DNA of 64,000 bases from Silurus meridionalis (GCF_014805685.1 NC_060906.1:9396346-9460345), one strand, 5' to 3'; counted from the first letter of the stretch, positions 12,891-35,139 are shown. The notes: generated from the letters alone by a model not told the origin. Made by a program: numbers and translations.

Positions 12891-13712
12891 CCCTCTTTTC
12901 CCAGCTTTAAATATGTCTGCTTTCTCTCATAAACAGCTTTCTGGTCTATTTGTTGGTTTATTTTTCTAATTTTGCAATCAATTTTTTTAAAGAATGGATC
13001 TTGTTTCAATATTTTAAGTAACTTGAAATGTAAATGTAATGTAGATAATGCAAACACTACTAAACTAGCGTTTTGGTTTCTGGTCATAGGAAAAGCAAGA
13101 TCATTTTTTCTCATCCTTTTCCTCCGTCAGTTTGAGGGAAAGCAGTTATCGGTGGTGTGCAATATGCAAAGCAGAACATACAGTTGGTCATCAACCAACT
13201 AATTATATTAAACCATCCTAAACAATTTTTCACTGAACTTCAGTATAAAACCATATTTCTAATATATTTTTGTACAAACAAAACAAATATGCTTTATAAT
13301 TTAAGCCACTGCTGAATATATAGCTAACAAAGCACACTCAATGCTGTCTATATATAAAAACTATTGTAAAATATTTATCATGCATGTGCTTATTCTTGGT
13401 TATTCTTATAAGGCAATTTATTTAAAATTAGAAAGTAAATTCCTTATTAAAAAAAATGAGTTGTGGATTAAAGCAGCCAGTTTTGACCCTGTGACTGTCA
13501 TAGCTTCACAATTATATTTAAGCAGAAAATAGAAACCTTAAAAAGATTAGAAAGCTAATATTTCAGTATTTTTTATGTATTTGTATTTTCCAGTGTTTCT
13601 AGGGCATAGTGGTAAAATCAACCTTAAAAAAAGGACTCATGCCAGTCAGTACAGTGACATCTTAATATACCATCCAAGTCTCATGTGTATACAATGCAGA
13701 CATTCCATTGTA

Positions 13713-13905
13713 GGATTTGGCAAACACTCTTATTTTGAGATTTTTATAGTTATTTACTTATATTATATTACATACTTATATACTTATATAGAACCTTGCT
13801 CAAGGGCCCAGTGGGAAAGTTGCATTTTCATTACGCTGGGATTTAAATGAATGATCTCTCAATCAAAAATCAAGTACCTTAACCACTGAAGTGCCACTTC
13901 CCCTT
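13713..13905 (-). mobile_element. tRNA-derived SINE, copy 1
   Basis: On the minus strand it starts GGGGAAGTGGCACTTCAGTG then GTTAAGG and carries a decayed B-box region ATTTAAATCCCAG, followed by CCTTGAGCAAGG. Same family as 15385-15584. Confidence 0.65.
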
Positions 13906-14373
13906 GAATATAAGTAAATGCATGGTTTCAGATTGAGAAAAATTTACAAGAACCACCAGTCCCAAGAGATATTCATTAAAAAAAACACACACACAAGATG
14001 GCTACTCGAAATCACACTACCACAATAAGAAAACATTGCAGAATGACTTTTATTTTTTAAAGACACAACATGGTTACACAAATTAGGAACCTATGACCAA
14101 AAAAAATATGATTTGATCTGAATCCTCTATGTACATTCGATATCACAGTACACCATAGGGAGGTGATAAGTGGTTATGTCCAGGGAGGGACAGGTGCCTC
14201 TGGGTTTTCTGGTTCTCCTTTGAGGTTACTCAGCTGCTCCACAGGAAAACACACCATAATGTGACACAAAAAAACATAACATAACAAAAACTCAGTGAGA
14301 GTTTCAGACCAGAACATGCAGAAGAACTGTATCATTTGATTATAAGTGTATAAGTGGTATTTGGGTACCTTTT

Positions 14374-14379
14374 TTTATT
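14374..14379 (-). terminator. candidate nmu polyadenylation signal
   Basis: AATAAA on the minus strand about 40 bases past the nmu stop codon. A second AATAAA at 14051-14056 followed by a T-rich stretch would give a longer 3' UTR. Confidence 0.5.
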
Positions 14380-14418
14380 CAGAATTTTTTTTTTATCGTT
14401 TTTTTTTCTTTTCATTGT

Positions 14419-22720
<8,302 letters not shown>

Positions 22721-22968
22721 GCTTTCCTCAAGCGGCTCTTCCGTGCTCCTGGCACGTTTTTTTTCTTTCTGACTTTCTCTCGCTTCCGACCACAGGATAT
22801 GAAGGCTTGAGGTCACACCCTTTATCGCAAACTACATCAGGAGATCTGCGTCACTGCTCCACGCAAACTTGCAATTAGCTCTGTACGTGAGCTGGAGTTA
22901 TGATGTCTCTCTGTTGTGCTTTTTTTATGGACTTTTTAGTATGAACTAAGTCATATCCACTAGATTTG

Positions 22969-22986
22969 GCTTTATATATTTAAGCA
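22969..22986 (-). promoter_or_regulatory. possible nmu TATA box
   Basis: On the minus strand this reads ATATATAAAG, a TATA-like element about 250 bases upstream of the chosen nmu ATG. A weaker GATAAAGG lies near 22815-22825. Neither position is supported by anything beyond motif and distance. Confidence 0.3.
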
Positions 22987-22989
22987 ATT

Positions 22990-24390
22990 AGGTCACATAA
23001 ACCTTCATATTAAATAAGAAAATAAATCAGGATTTCAGACTATAAAAAGCTGATGTCATATCAGAAATCTGCTTTCATGCTCCAGTAAATAAATTGCTTC
23101 AGAACACTCTTACATATAATGAATTGAGTCTATAATTTATTGCCTTTCAGAAAACAAGACAATATACTGCGTATTGTATTTTTAAAGAAACAACGAATAC
23201 CACACACTCAGACATAATTTTCTCAAATGAGGTCCAGCAATTGTTTGTTTTTTCTTGTATTGGCTCTCTTATTTTTAATGGCTCAGATTTATTAGACCTC
23301 GCTTTTAAAATGGATAATAAAGTTGTTCTGTTAATTATACCAAGGGGTTTTCTGTAACGTAGTCATTGGGACTTTGACACACATCTTTATGAACACTAAT
23401 ATTGATCCAGCTGGCAGTGGTAATCAGAGTGTAGTGGGAGATGAGATGATAAAGGAAAGATAAAGGAAATACACAAGAGAGGTAAAAGGCACTTGGAGGG
23501 AGCATACATGCAGGGTAGAAATTAAATATATTAGACAGGTAGGTATTAAAACATTTTTCGTTGAAATACATACACATTCATTCAAATATTTGAGAAGCAA
23601 TCTGAAAATATTTGTGTTTTATTTGATTTAATGAACAATGCATTCATTTTAGGAAAAGACCTATCATGTCTAAAACTAAGTGTGTGTGATGCATAATTGC
23701 TTGCTTTAACAGTCACATTGAAGAAAACACTGCAAACAGTCAAGCTTTAATCAATAAATAAATAGGACCCTGTTTTTTTTGTGTGTGTGTTTGTTTGTTT
23801 TTTCAATTTAAGCCTGCACGACACTCAACACTTAGGTCAGGTCATGCATTGTAGTCATCTGTTTTTTCTTATCTTTGTGCACAGTGTGTGTGGTTGTGCT
23901 CTGATTGAATGGTGATCATTCATCTATTTTCAAAATTTAAAGTAATTCTTCAATTTTAGTTTTTCCACATTTAAGGTTTATTAAGCCAAGTGTGACTGTT
24001 GTCTACAATTGGTCTTCTCAACCCCCAGATACAATATATTAAGATATGTTTAATTCAGAATTAAATTTATTAGACTCACAGCTGATTAGCTTATCAATCT
24101 AAGACTATACTATGCAGCAACTCCAGAGAAACTATGAAGGACACTAGTAACTATGAGAGTGAGAAATGTGGGACCTGGGAGATTAGTGGGTTGACTTTAT
24201 TTTCAATGACTTAGTGATGAGATGAGATAACTTGGAGATGACTTATCTTTAAGCAAATCAAGAAACTCTGATGATGCCATGTCTGGATGAGTCCTGGAGA
24301 AGTGGGCTTTTGCATCTGAGGGAGCATGTGTTAAGCTTAGTTTATAAATATGATGAATTTTTTTCCCCTGAAATTTCATGTACAATACTT
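22990..24390. other. nmu upstream flank, no element recognised
   Basis: AT-rich sequence with no repeat or exon signature I recognise, immediately upstream of nmu; regulatory sequence for nmu could lie here. Confidence 0.4.
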
Positions 24391-24394
24391 TTTG

Positions 24395-24557
<163 letters not shown>

Positions 24558-24639
24558 CAGAAGGTAGTTTGACATGAGATGTCATTCTATCATTCGTTTT
24601 ATTTGCGAGTGGATAAAAACTTAACTGGTCAAACATATT

Positions 24640-26830
24640 GTCACAAAATACCAGGCGTCGGAAACCATTAATAAAAAGCAAGGTGAAGTTTATTGATTCG
24701 AGAGTCCAGAATCTCGCAGACAGAGTATACGGAGGGTTGGTCCAGCACCTCAGGGGGAGGTGGATCGTTAGTCACTCCAGGGTTTTCTGTGGTAGAGGGG
24801 AAAAAGGGTTTTAGGAGCGACACAAGAAAAGTAGGGTGGATGTGGTACCTAGAAGGGAGGTTGATCTGATAGTACATGTTGTTGACCCACCTTAGAATTG
24901 TGAAAAGCCTGATATACCGCAGCCTGAGCTCCTTACAAGGCAGTCAGAGGTGCAGATTTCAGGTAGACAACCATGCTGTCTTCCACTCATCGCTCTTACG
25001 TACGCGCACTAGATTGTAAGCGCTACAGAGGTCTAGCTTGATGAACACTCTTGCCCCACAGAGATCTTCTAGGGTGGCCAGGACCAGAGGGAGAGGATAA
25101 GGGAGTTGTGCAATTTGGGAGTTGAGATTACAATTACTCCCCCACCATCCTTTTTTCCATGAAGAAGAAGCTGGAAGATGCTGGAGAAAAGTATAGGTGA
25201 TAAAGCCTTGTTGTAAGGTGGTCTGGGATGGATAGCGGGTAGATTCGACCCTTCAGCAGTTTGGCACCCTGCATTAGGTTGATAGCGCAATCCCATGGAT
25301 GATGAGGGGGTAGGCGAGTGGCAGCCTGTATGCTGAACACATCCTGAAAGGACCGATACTCAGAGGGGACCTTCACTTCCTTGTGGGTCATAGGACTTCC
25401 AATTTGTGTGGAGGTAAGGGAAACTAGGGTTGGTCATGGTTGGGGTAGGTTGTGCAGACATCGGTTCTGGCACTGTCGGCTCCACTCAATTATGTCACAT
25501 GGGTTCCAGGAGAACCGAGAAGAGTGTCGTGAAAGCCAAGAACACCCGAGAATGATGCTGGCGGTAGAGTGTTCTAGAACCAGGAACCGTATCTCTCTTG
25601 ATGGAACAGTCCCACTTGTAGAGTGACAGCAGGAGCACAGTACTTCACCCAACCACATCCTAAAGGCTTTCCCTGGATGGTCTCTATAGGGAGTTCTCAA
25701 GTCCCTCTCTCCCGGGCCAGGTGGAGGCGCTCCAGACATTCTTGGTAGATGAAGTTTCCAGAGTAGCCCGAATCAATAAGGGCCAGGACCAGAAAGGATA
25801 ACATAAAGGTAATGATTTTGAGAAGCAATTTAAATAAGTTTACGGCACTTACCGATGGATGTGGGGGTCTGACAGGGTACTGGTGTATAAAGTGACCAGG
25901 ATCTCCACAGTACAGGCATGCCCCCTCTCTCTCTCTCTCCTGGACAGTTGTTTGGCCTTGACCTGCATGGGCTCTGGTTCAGGGATAGACAGAACAGTGG
26001 GGTGGAGTGATGGTTTAGCCTCACGGGGTTGACAATTAGCCAGCCCCTGAGAGACAAGTATGGCTCGCTGGATGAATGCTCCCAGAGATCCTATATGGCC
26101 ATCGCCATCTTGATGTTCCGGTCAAGCCCTTCGACGATACAGGGCGAGTAGGGCGGCTTTATTCCAGCTGATGGTGGTGACCAGCATGCGGAACTGAAGG
26201 CTATACTCCGTTAGCGTGGAATACCCTTGGCGATGAAAGAGTTGGTCAGCTGTAGTAAGTGACACGGTGGCTATACTGAACACCTCTGCAAAGTGACTGG
26301 TAAATTGGATGTACGAGGTGGTAATGGCAATATTGGTGTTCCATATTGCTCTCGCCCATGATAGAGCCTTCCCCGGTTAGCAGCGAGATGAGGACCGCAA
26401 CCTTGGAGCGATCGGTGAAGAATTTGGCCGGCTGCATTTTGCCGCTGTATTTGGCCACTTCTCTGGAATACGAAGCCGGAAGAGCCATTGGGCCGCTGGA
26501 GGCGGGCGGTGCTGCCACGCGAGCAGGAGCCGGGGCTGGAGCAAATGCTTCCCGGTTTCCGATGCCTGGTATTCCGTGAGAGAAGACTGATCTCCATTGA
26601 TCCCCATTTTCGGTCCGATCCTGTCACGGTGAAATTTATTGATCTTAACAGAACAAACAAAGAAGTATCAGAGAAGGGAGTGTTGGAAATAATGAACTTA
26701 GCTGAAGCGAGGTTCTTGAGAAGGGTAGCGAGGAATATGGGAGACAGCAGGGAACGTGGGATCCGTGGGAAGTCCAAGTGATCTGAGAAGGTATACTGTA
26801 GATCATACAGCGAGTGAAGGGGAGAGGGAT
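24640..26830 (-). mobile_element. broken Ty3/gypsy-type LTR retrotransposon
   Basis: Read on the minus strand, from right to left: LTR/gag-like sequence (about 26830-26270), a degraded zinc knuckle (about 25925-25880; CLYCGDPGHF with the last Cys replaced), an aspartic protease site LIDSGYSGNFI (about 25790-25745), the reverse-transcriptase start (ATRLPPHHPWDCAI, about 25340) through motif A (FIKLDL.SAYN, about 25020), then directly the integrase C-terminal end (LPSRYHIHPTF, about 24860). RT catalytic motif, RNase H and the integrase core are missing, and stops and frameshifts interrupt what remains. Not functional. Confidence 0.85.
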
Positions 26831-26929
26831 CTTTTAAAGGGTGCTTGATTAAGGGAAAACAGGTGTCGGTGATTAGTAGAAGGGAGAGGCTGAGCGGGAG
26901 TGCTGAGCGCTAGACTGTAGCCTCAATTC

Positions 26930-27008
26930 TCTAAAGCTGCTTTGAGACAATGTCTGTTGTGAAAAGTGCTATAGAAAGAAACTTGACTTGACTTGACTTG
27001 ACTTGACT
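26930..27008 (+). repeat. fish interspersed repeat, copy 2 (3' end)
   Basis: AAAGCTGCTTTGAGACAATG and AAAGTGCTATAGAAAGAAAC followed by an (ACTTG)n tail of five units. Confidence 0.75.
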
Positions 27009-28230
27009 AGAGGGGGGCATGGCTGGTGGTTCTCTGACACACGCAGCAAACCACCAATCAGGGTTGAGCACATGCTCTGTTTTAAATCTACTTATCAGTA
27101 ACATACAGTTCAGCATCAGTTCAACAGCAAGCAGAACATTAAGAGAGGAATAAAAGATGGAAGAAACTACTGACTCGAACTTGCCACAACACCCGTGACC
27201 TTATTTGTGCAATTTTTTTAAGTAGCTAACAATCAGTTTTTAAATAATTAATATTATTCTTTTAATAGATCGGTGTGTTAAGATTAACATTAGAGTATTT
27301 TAACATGAACTGTGTTGATTAAAAGTCTGTGACTAAAATGATAATAGGAACATTATAGCAATAATAAATCATAGTACTTTGGATTTTTATGTATTACATT
27401 CGAAGGTAAATACTTTTGAACTTTTACTCAAATGAAAGCTTAAGGGAGCACTTTTACTTTTATTGTAATAATATTTTACCTAGTGTATCTCTACATTTAC
27501 ATAAATACAAGGTTTGTGAACTTCGTCCACCACTGCCAGAGAGCATTCATTCTCAAATAGAGCTAGTGACTTCAAGTGACTTGAGCAACAGCAAATGTAA
27601 GCAACAAGATGTGGGCGTGTCTAGCAATGCGAAAAAGTTGCAAAAAAATAGATAGCATGGAGCTATTTTGTGTTCAACAGCTTCTAATGGGAGTGAGGAC
27701 AGTAATGTAATTTTAAGTATTGTAAATGTAATCCATCTTTGAGGAAAGATAGTTGTGTCAACACCTGATAAAATTTAATATGATTTTGTAGTACAGTGAC
27801 TGGAGACCTGATGAGTAAACAGAGCAACTCTTGTAATTAATCTTTTTAATATTTGATTCAACAAGTCTGGATGAGATATTCAGCAAATATTGGCATTTAT
27901 AATCAATTTGATATATTGGACTTGAAATTAAGACGTGTTCAAATGCACATAATCCTGTGGTCTTAATACAAGAACGTGCCATCAGAGAAATGTGTCACGT
28001 GTTTTGAATCGCATGGGCTCAGCAGAATGATATAAACACACCACAGCATATGGAATTAAATAAATCATTATGAAGATGAGATGATATTATTAACTTTCTG
28101 TGTCCACACACAGTTGGATGGATGTGCAGCTGGAATGTAATGTGGGAATTAGAAAATATGTCTAAGACTCATCTGTACTTTTATTGTGCATAATCTCTCA
28201 GGATGACTTTCACATTTAAACAGCACATGT

Positions 28231-28238
<8 letters not shown>

Positions 28239-28300
<62 letters not shown>
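28239..28300. repeat. (TG)n microsatellite with (TGCG)n end
   Basis: TG dinucleotides to 28286, then TGCG tetranucleotides. Confidence 0.95.
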
Positions 28301-28303
<3 letters not shown>

Positions 28304-30339
28304 ATTTGTGTGCCTTATAACACACCGGAGGAATAAGAGACAAAGCACAGATAGTCAGCACACCACTGGGAAATATCCTTAAAATCTAAAAATGAATAAA
28401 TAACCAGCGAATATTCTTTGTAAGCAGGTTATTACAAGATCATAGGGGAGTGTTGGGATTTATGTGCTTCACATTGAGAATGCCTTTTCTCCACAACAAA
28501 TAAATACATAATTGTGAAGGTGGGCAGATGTTACAGAAAATGAACAAATGAATCATTTGTACGAGTTGACGGAGGGATGGTGTAGGATCAGCTGCAGGGC
28601 TAAAAACCTGAATCCAAATAAACGGATGAGTAGGAGAAGTGACGTCATACGTGGCAGCATATGACAGGAAATGTAGTCATGTACAGTATATTAGCATATG
28701 GTGAATTGAATATCCTAATGAACAAGTGGGGCCAGGGACTTCTAATAAGTGGTGGAAATTCCGTTGAAGATTTCATTAAGTTGTGATCGTGGTGAGTTTG
28801 TAAGGATAATTTACTGGCGACGTCTCTCATGTAAATAAGTCACAATTCTCGCCAGGCTAATTATATTCATGGTTAAAACTAAATACATGGGAGTCCCCTG
28901 CTACCATTTCAACTCAAAATCTCTAATTGGAGCACCGGATGTCCCTACAAACCGTGACCTCTCACTGAACTTTGATTGACAGCCAGAATGCGTGGGAATG
29001 AATTGTGTTTGTTTTGCTTTTTCTATTACTAATTGGTTTACACCCTTTCCTTTTCCTCTACTCATCCATCTTCCTATCTCTTGCCACATAAAGACATTTT
29101 ACCAGTCCTTGAAATCAATTCCTGGTTACACAAATGACGTGAGAGTGGCGATGACGACAAAATGGTCGAATTGCATTCAGAATGAAAATGAGCCTTCCAT
29201 TTCTTTTTGCTTTTTAAATCTAACACTGTTGTTTTTTAAAGCAGTAATTGTAAAGCTATTATGTTTAGTTTTCCCACAATGCACCCATGACCATTATGGC
29301 TTTCCACACCTTGAGTGTGTCTTATGTTTGTTTTTGTATTCCTGGTATGTACATAGTTTGTCTTCTCTCTTCTCTGGTCTTACCTTTAAGTTTTTAAGCT
29401 CTTTGTCAGTAAGTTCTAGTTGGTTCATTCCATGTCTCACACCTTTTTTTGCCATGTCTCACACCCATTTTTTTGTCTAGTACTTTTTTGGTTTCATATA
29501 TTGTCTTGTTTCTAAGGCAAACCTGGCTGCGAACTCTTTGTGCGATGTTTTGGTTTTTACCATCACCCATTTAAGTGCATTGAATACATGTTGATTTCTG
29601 CCCTTCACTCCTGAATCAGCGTTTATTATTAATCCACACATATTTCTCAAAGTTATATACTGTCTGAGAAGAAAGTTCTAGAGTACCATAGACCAGTCCA
29701 AGCTAATCAACTGTAAGGGAGGGGATGATTTTGTTCAGTAGAACTGTAATTATGGGTGGGGAACAAAAATTGATTGACTCTTTGTGGCCTCTGACCTAAT
29801 TGCCCTATTGGAAGTGAAAAAGGTTTGGATGACCCAGGAGCCACATGGGAAAAAGGAATGAGTCACTAATGAATCAAGCAGGTGATTACAAAGAGGCTGA
29901 CTCATCCAAAGTTTATACCAGCTCGTACTTCCCTTCCTTGCACTCTTAATCAGAACTCCATCCATTACTTTCATGTCCACTCACACTACCACACCGATCT
30001 ATCCCCGATTAACTGGAGGGTAATTTTTATGTTTTCTCTTTGAGTATCGAGGTTGCGCATCTATGCTTCGGGTTTTATTATTCTGTACGTGTCTTTTTGC
30101 TTTATGAGCGGCCCATTTTTTTTTTTTTAACCAACAGATATCACTAAAATGCAGCTTTCTTCTAGATAACGGCAATATCGCTCGGTAAAAAAAACAAAAT
30201 AGACAGACGCTGGTGATGCGCTGCAATTTCCAAGAGAAAAATGTTAGTAATTGATTATAATTGACTGCAGCGAACAACATCAAGGATTTGACCGCAACAC
30301 AAAAGCAACCTTTAGCCCTGGTCGAGATCACATCATCTT

Positions 30340-30620
30340 CATTTTAACAACTGCTAAAGATAGAAAGGGGAAGAAACTTGTCTCTTAAATCTCCTTCGCT
30401 GTAAGGCCCACTGACAGGACGTAATTAACCTTATCAATATGGCAAGCAACTGACATTATTTCATTTCGGGATCATGCCAGGCTTGAAAAGATCAATGGGC
30501 TTAAAACATGCCAGAGCTGTTTTAGTCGGCCATGTCAGTGTAATTAATGTGATGCTTCTGTATGGCTGCAAGCTTTCAAACTCCTGTTGCTCACTAAAAG
30601 GGTGAATGATGGTATTTCGC
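30340..30620. promoter_or_regulatory. candidate conserved non-coding element
   Basis: Balanced composition, no microsatellite or repeat signature, and homeodomain-type TAATTA/TAATTAAC cores at about 30422 and 30541. Proposed from texture only; no alignment was possible. Confidence 0.25.
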
Positions 30621-32572
30621 AGCTACATTGCTGTCCTTTTGGGGGAAGAAGGGAAGGTATTATGGTCTATTGTGGATGTCAACATCTAATAGTAAACTAG
30701 TGCAGAGCCTATGATGGATATCACTCATTCACCAACTTTTACTCTAATTAAAGTCAATACTGTTTTAATTCTGTCTGTTTAATTTCTTGAGTAAAAAAGT
30801 TGCTTTTGATAATATATTTCAGAGTACCAATGATTTTTTTTTCCAGTCGTATTGCACTGTACACCAGATAGCTTGCTAGAGTAATTACTGCACCAAGTGG
30901 ACAAAATGAGAACTGCAACAAGTGCTAATAAACGCCCATTGAGGCAAAATTCACACTGCCCCATGCCCATGCTATGAAAAATCAGGAACGAACAGCAGAC
31001 AGGAAATTTAATGAGGGTGTTGCCATCGTTTTGTATTTTAACAACCCCTACTAACACCCTGGCTGTCAACCCATACCTCTGCTTCCTAGCACAGGCGCCA
31101 GATGTGTAAAACCATTTTGGTTACACTGGTTGACTGTGATGTTGTAACTTGTAAAAATGTAGATGGCAGCTATTTGCATATCACTTATTGTGTGATAGTC
31201 TGTGGAATTAATTTTGTTTTAGGCTGTTAATGCCAACCTGCTCCACTAAAACACTAGTTTTACTGACATATTAAATCTAGACAAGGACACAAATAGATCC
31301 TGAAATTTTAATAAATAAACTCTGACATGAACCATCAGCTAATATTAAGTTTCTTATGGGTTTTACAAATGCTGTTTAACATATAAGAACAGTTGGTGGA
31401 ATTTACTCTAAATTATCCTTACTTTATTATAAATATATATAAATTTTTACAGCTGCATCTTCATAATTCTATTACCTGTACAGTTCTAAATGTTTGAGTT
31501 TAAATGTGTTGTGTATCTTTCTTCTGCTTATATTATTTTTGCTGTGATATTGGTGTTTCTTCACCCCTGCTGATACTACTTGTATATTTTCTATTTACGT
31601 TGTAACTCCGCTAAGTCACATATGTAGTGAATTGGTAGTAAGTGCAAATGCATCTGCTGCCATCTTTGTGTCTTTTCTTTGCTACAACTCGTGCTTCATT
31701 TTTGTTAACTGGTTTTAAATATAATAATCTGATGTCTCTATGTAATTGTCACCAATGGCTTGAAGCATGCACACACACACACACAGACATATACACACAC
31801 ACACACACATACACATGCTCATATTAAACTGCATAATTTTGCTCTCAGATTTAATTTTATATTCCGGTAATTGCTTATCATCTTCCGTTCCCTCTCGTAA
31901 CACTAAAATAATGGTTTAAACTATATTTTCTTTTCTTTTTTCCCTCAGTCATAAAGTCTACAGAAATGCTACAAAGAAATGTCCTTGTGCTTCAACAGTG
32001 CAATATGAGAAATTGAAAAATATCCACTGGTGTTAATTCTTTGCAGTTCTGGGCACAGTACCAAATTTATAGCATATGCCAGCTAATCAAGAAAGGCTTA
32101 AGGAGCCAAGAGTTGATATCTTAAAATCTCAGACATTTCTGACCTTGTTTAGTGTCAGTCTGAGGTCCAATGTTCCCCAGTTCAGTCCTGAGTTTGGGTT
32201 TGGTTTTCTCAAAAGAAGTAATTTTACACAAGGGTGCACGTAAAGATATTTATTTTGTGCACATGTGTAACACAAAACTAAGTCTAGGAACATAAAACGG
32301 GAGAGCAAAGCAAATGAACAAGAAGAAAAAAAACCAGACAAAGATTAAAGTGCAGGGTGTGACTTGACATGACTAGAAATCACAGCATTTATTGTGCTTG
32401 CATTGTGTATGATTATTTCTTTGGGGAAAACCAAACCCGAGCTTAGGACTGAACTGGGGACCCGGGACACCTCAAATTGACACTGAACAAGTGCTGATGA
32501 TTTATGTAATTTATAATACTTTAAAACATTTACAAGAATATTTTGTCTTCATGTTTAAGTGGATCATATTTC

Positions 32573-32576
32573 ACAC

Positions 32577-32649
<73 letters not shown>
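32573..32649. repeat. (CA)n microsatellite
   Basis: About 75 bases with one TATA interruption near the start. Confidence 0.95.
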
Positions 32650-32650
<1 letters not shown>

Positions 32651-33060
32651 CTGTATTACCTAAATTGAGTCTAACAAATGTAAGCTATTTAATTAACTTT
32701 TTCATTGATTTTATTTGATTTAATCAATTTAATTTGTGCCAATTTAATTCATTATTCAATTTATACAATATAATAAAAAGAGGATTGCATTAATTTGGTT
32801 ATGAAATATTATTTTATATATTTAACCAAGCAGGCTTTTTATTATCCCAAATGGTAATAATAATAAGTAAATTATAAATTATTAATAATAAAGTAAATAA
32901 TAATAAATTAAAAAGAACGACAAGCAATTTTATGTTTTGCATTTCTTCCCCCTACCTGTACCGAACCGTGACTTAAAAACCGAGGTTCATACCAAACTGT
33001 GAATTTCGTAATTTTATAAATTTTGTATGTATTGTATGTATATATATATATACTATTTTA

Positions 33061-33061
<1 letters not shown>

Positions 33062-33131
<70 letters not shown>
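33062..33131. repeat. (TA)n microsatellite at a Tc1 end
   Basis: TA run flanked by TTTTAGAATAT and ATATTCTAAAA, which are inverted copies; the right one begins the Tc1-like element. Confidence 0.9.
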
Positions 33132-33132
<1 letters not shown>

Positions 33133-33690
33133 TAAAATGTTTGGACACCCTACCACCTAATAGCTCACTGAAATAACTTTAGTGAGACGCTTCTTGTAGC
33201 CATCTACCAGTCTCTGATATCGGTCGGAGGAAATTTTCCCCCACTTCTCCTTTAGGGGTTTCTTGCATGTACAGCTTGTTTCAAGTCACCCCACAGCATC
33301 TCAATGGATTAAGATCTGGGCTTTCATTTAGCCATTCCAGAACTCCTTATTTCTTATTTTTCTGCCAGTCCTTGTTGTATTTACTGATATGTTTTTGGTC
33401 ATTGTCATGTTGCAGGGTCCAGTTCCGCTTCAGCTTTAATTTGTTTACAGATGGTCGCACATGTTCGTTAAGCACCCTCTGATACACGGTAATATTCATG
33501 GTGGATTCTATGATGGTGAGCTGGCCAGGACCTGCTGCAGCAAAGCATCCCCAAACCAGGACACTTTCAACTCAATATTTCACAGTTGATGTGAGGTCTG
33601 TGAGGTCTTTTCTGTTTTCTGTTTTCTCCAAATAATGAAATTTCAGACTTCTCTGTCCAGAATTCATTATTCCAGAACTGACTATATTTA
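33131..33690 (-). pseudogene. Tc1-like transposase remnant
   Basis: Minus-strand translation with breaks shows a transposase order ending in the DLNPL-type region, with a HDND-like stretch (near 33400) and a WGCFAAAGPGQL-like stretch (near 33530). The right part is cut off near 33690, where LINE sequence begins. Confidence 0.75.
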
Positions 33691-33709
33691 CTTCTGCCAC
33701 CACACACAA

Positions 33710-34960
33710 CGGTACGCTGTTATCCCAACAACAAGCCTTGGATTACCTGCAACTTGAAAGAACTGTTAAACAAGAAGAAGAGAGCTTTTAGGTCTGGTGA
33801 CAGGGATGAACTGAAAAGGATATAGCAGGAACTGAGGGTGAGACTGAGGGAGTGCAAGGACTCAAATCGACAAAATCTGGAGAGTAAACTTCAGCAAAAC
33901 AACATCAGAGATTTGTGAACGGGAATGAAGCATATCACTGGATTCAACATTAATCATGTGGGCATAGTAGATGCGCTCATATACCTGTTGCAGCGTGCGC
34001 ACTCTTTTTTGGATAGATGTAGTGGTATTGTGAGGATAATTGTTTTGATTTCTCCAGTGCCTTTAATACAATACAACCATATTTACTAAGTGAGAAACTG
34101 CTCAGGATGGGTGTCAGCAAATCCATTGTGTCCTGGATAGCTGACTATCGTTAGATAGACCCCAGTTTGTGAAGTTGGGGAATTTCCTGCCTGATGTTGT
34201 GGTCAGTAACACTGGAGCACCTCAGGGGACTGTCCTTTCTCCATTCCTGTTCACCCGGTACACCTTGGCTTTACAATACAACTCTGAGTCCTGCTACCTG
34301 CAGAAGTTCTTTGTTAACTCTGCAGTGGTGGGGTGTATTAGGAAAGGAGTCTGGGTACAGAGGACTTCTGGACAGCTTTGTGGAGTGGTGCACCAGGAAC
34401 CATCTGCTCCAGAAAATCATTAAAACCAAGGAGATGGTGGACTTTAGGAAGGGTAAATTCCTAGGTAAAGGGTAAAGTCTTTAGGTTGGCATTGTGGACC
34501 ACTACAAATATTTGGGTGTGCACTTAAACAGCAGATTGGACTGGAGGACCAACACCGATACTGTGTATAAGAAGGGGTTGAGCAGACTTTATTTCCTGAG
34601 GAAGCTCAGATCCTTCAATGTATGCAGCAGGATTAGTCTGTGGTGGCAAATGCCCTTTATAGTGCTTTAGTCTGCCGGGGAGCAGCATCAGTGCCAGTGA
34701 TGCAGGCAAGCTAAATAAAATCATCCGTAAGGCCGAATACATAATTGGACAAAAACTGGACAGTGAGGGACAACAGGGCACTGAACAAACTCCTGTCAAT
34801 CATGGAAAAACATCCCACCTATTACATGATCCCATACAGAGTCAGTGAAGTTCATTCTCCAACAGACTAATTCAGCTTTGCTGTCACAAAGAACGGTTCA
34901 GGAAATCATTCCTACCGTATGCAATTGCACTGTACAATGACTCACCTATCTGTAACAGAT
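33710..34960 (+). pseudogene. L2-type LINE reverse-transcriptase fragment
   Basis: Plus-strand translation with stops contains KKRAFRSGDRDELKRI, FNTIQPYLLSEKLLRMGVS, NTGAPQGTVLSPFLFT and VEWCTRNHL: the RT palm region of L2/Rex1-like LINEs. The catalytic F/YxDD motif after the PQGTVLSP block is mutated to FFVNSA. Stops near 33830, 33920 and 34150. Confidence 0.8.
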
Positions 34961-35139
34961 GTTAAATGCAATTTATATACATATCTAATTATTCCCTTTA
35001 CACACTCACACATTCAATGACATTTAGCACATTTCACTCTTTTCTTTTTTCTTTTTGAATTGCCTGATTGATGCAATCTGTTTTTGATATAGCATCCTCT
35101 GTCAATATAATTTTTATTAAGTTATTTATAAAACCCAGC

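Larger units (their letters stand above)
10886..14050. other. intergenic, AT-rich
   Basis: Between the CpG-rich stretch and the nmu 3' end. Holds TTA/TCA trinucleotide runs near 11100-11130, a poly-A run near 12255-12305, a MITE and a SINE; no gene evidence. Confidence 0.5.
27010..33050. other. nmu-exoc1 interval, largely unique
   Basis: Two (CA/TG)n tracts apart, little repeat content is visible in 6 kb, in contrast to the flanks. No exon of an EXOC1-like gene, which lies here in mammals, was recognised. Confidence 0.45.

Noticed and set aside
28992..29480. 162-codon open frame
   Set aside because: Codon use is unstructured, no motif, no similarity, AT-rich third positions as in flanking DNA; chance opening.
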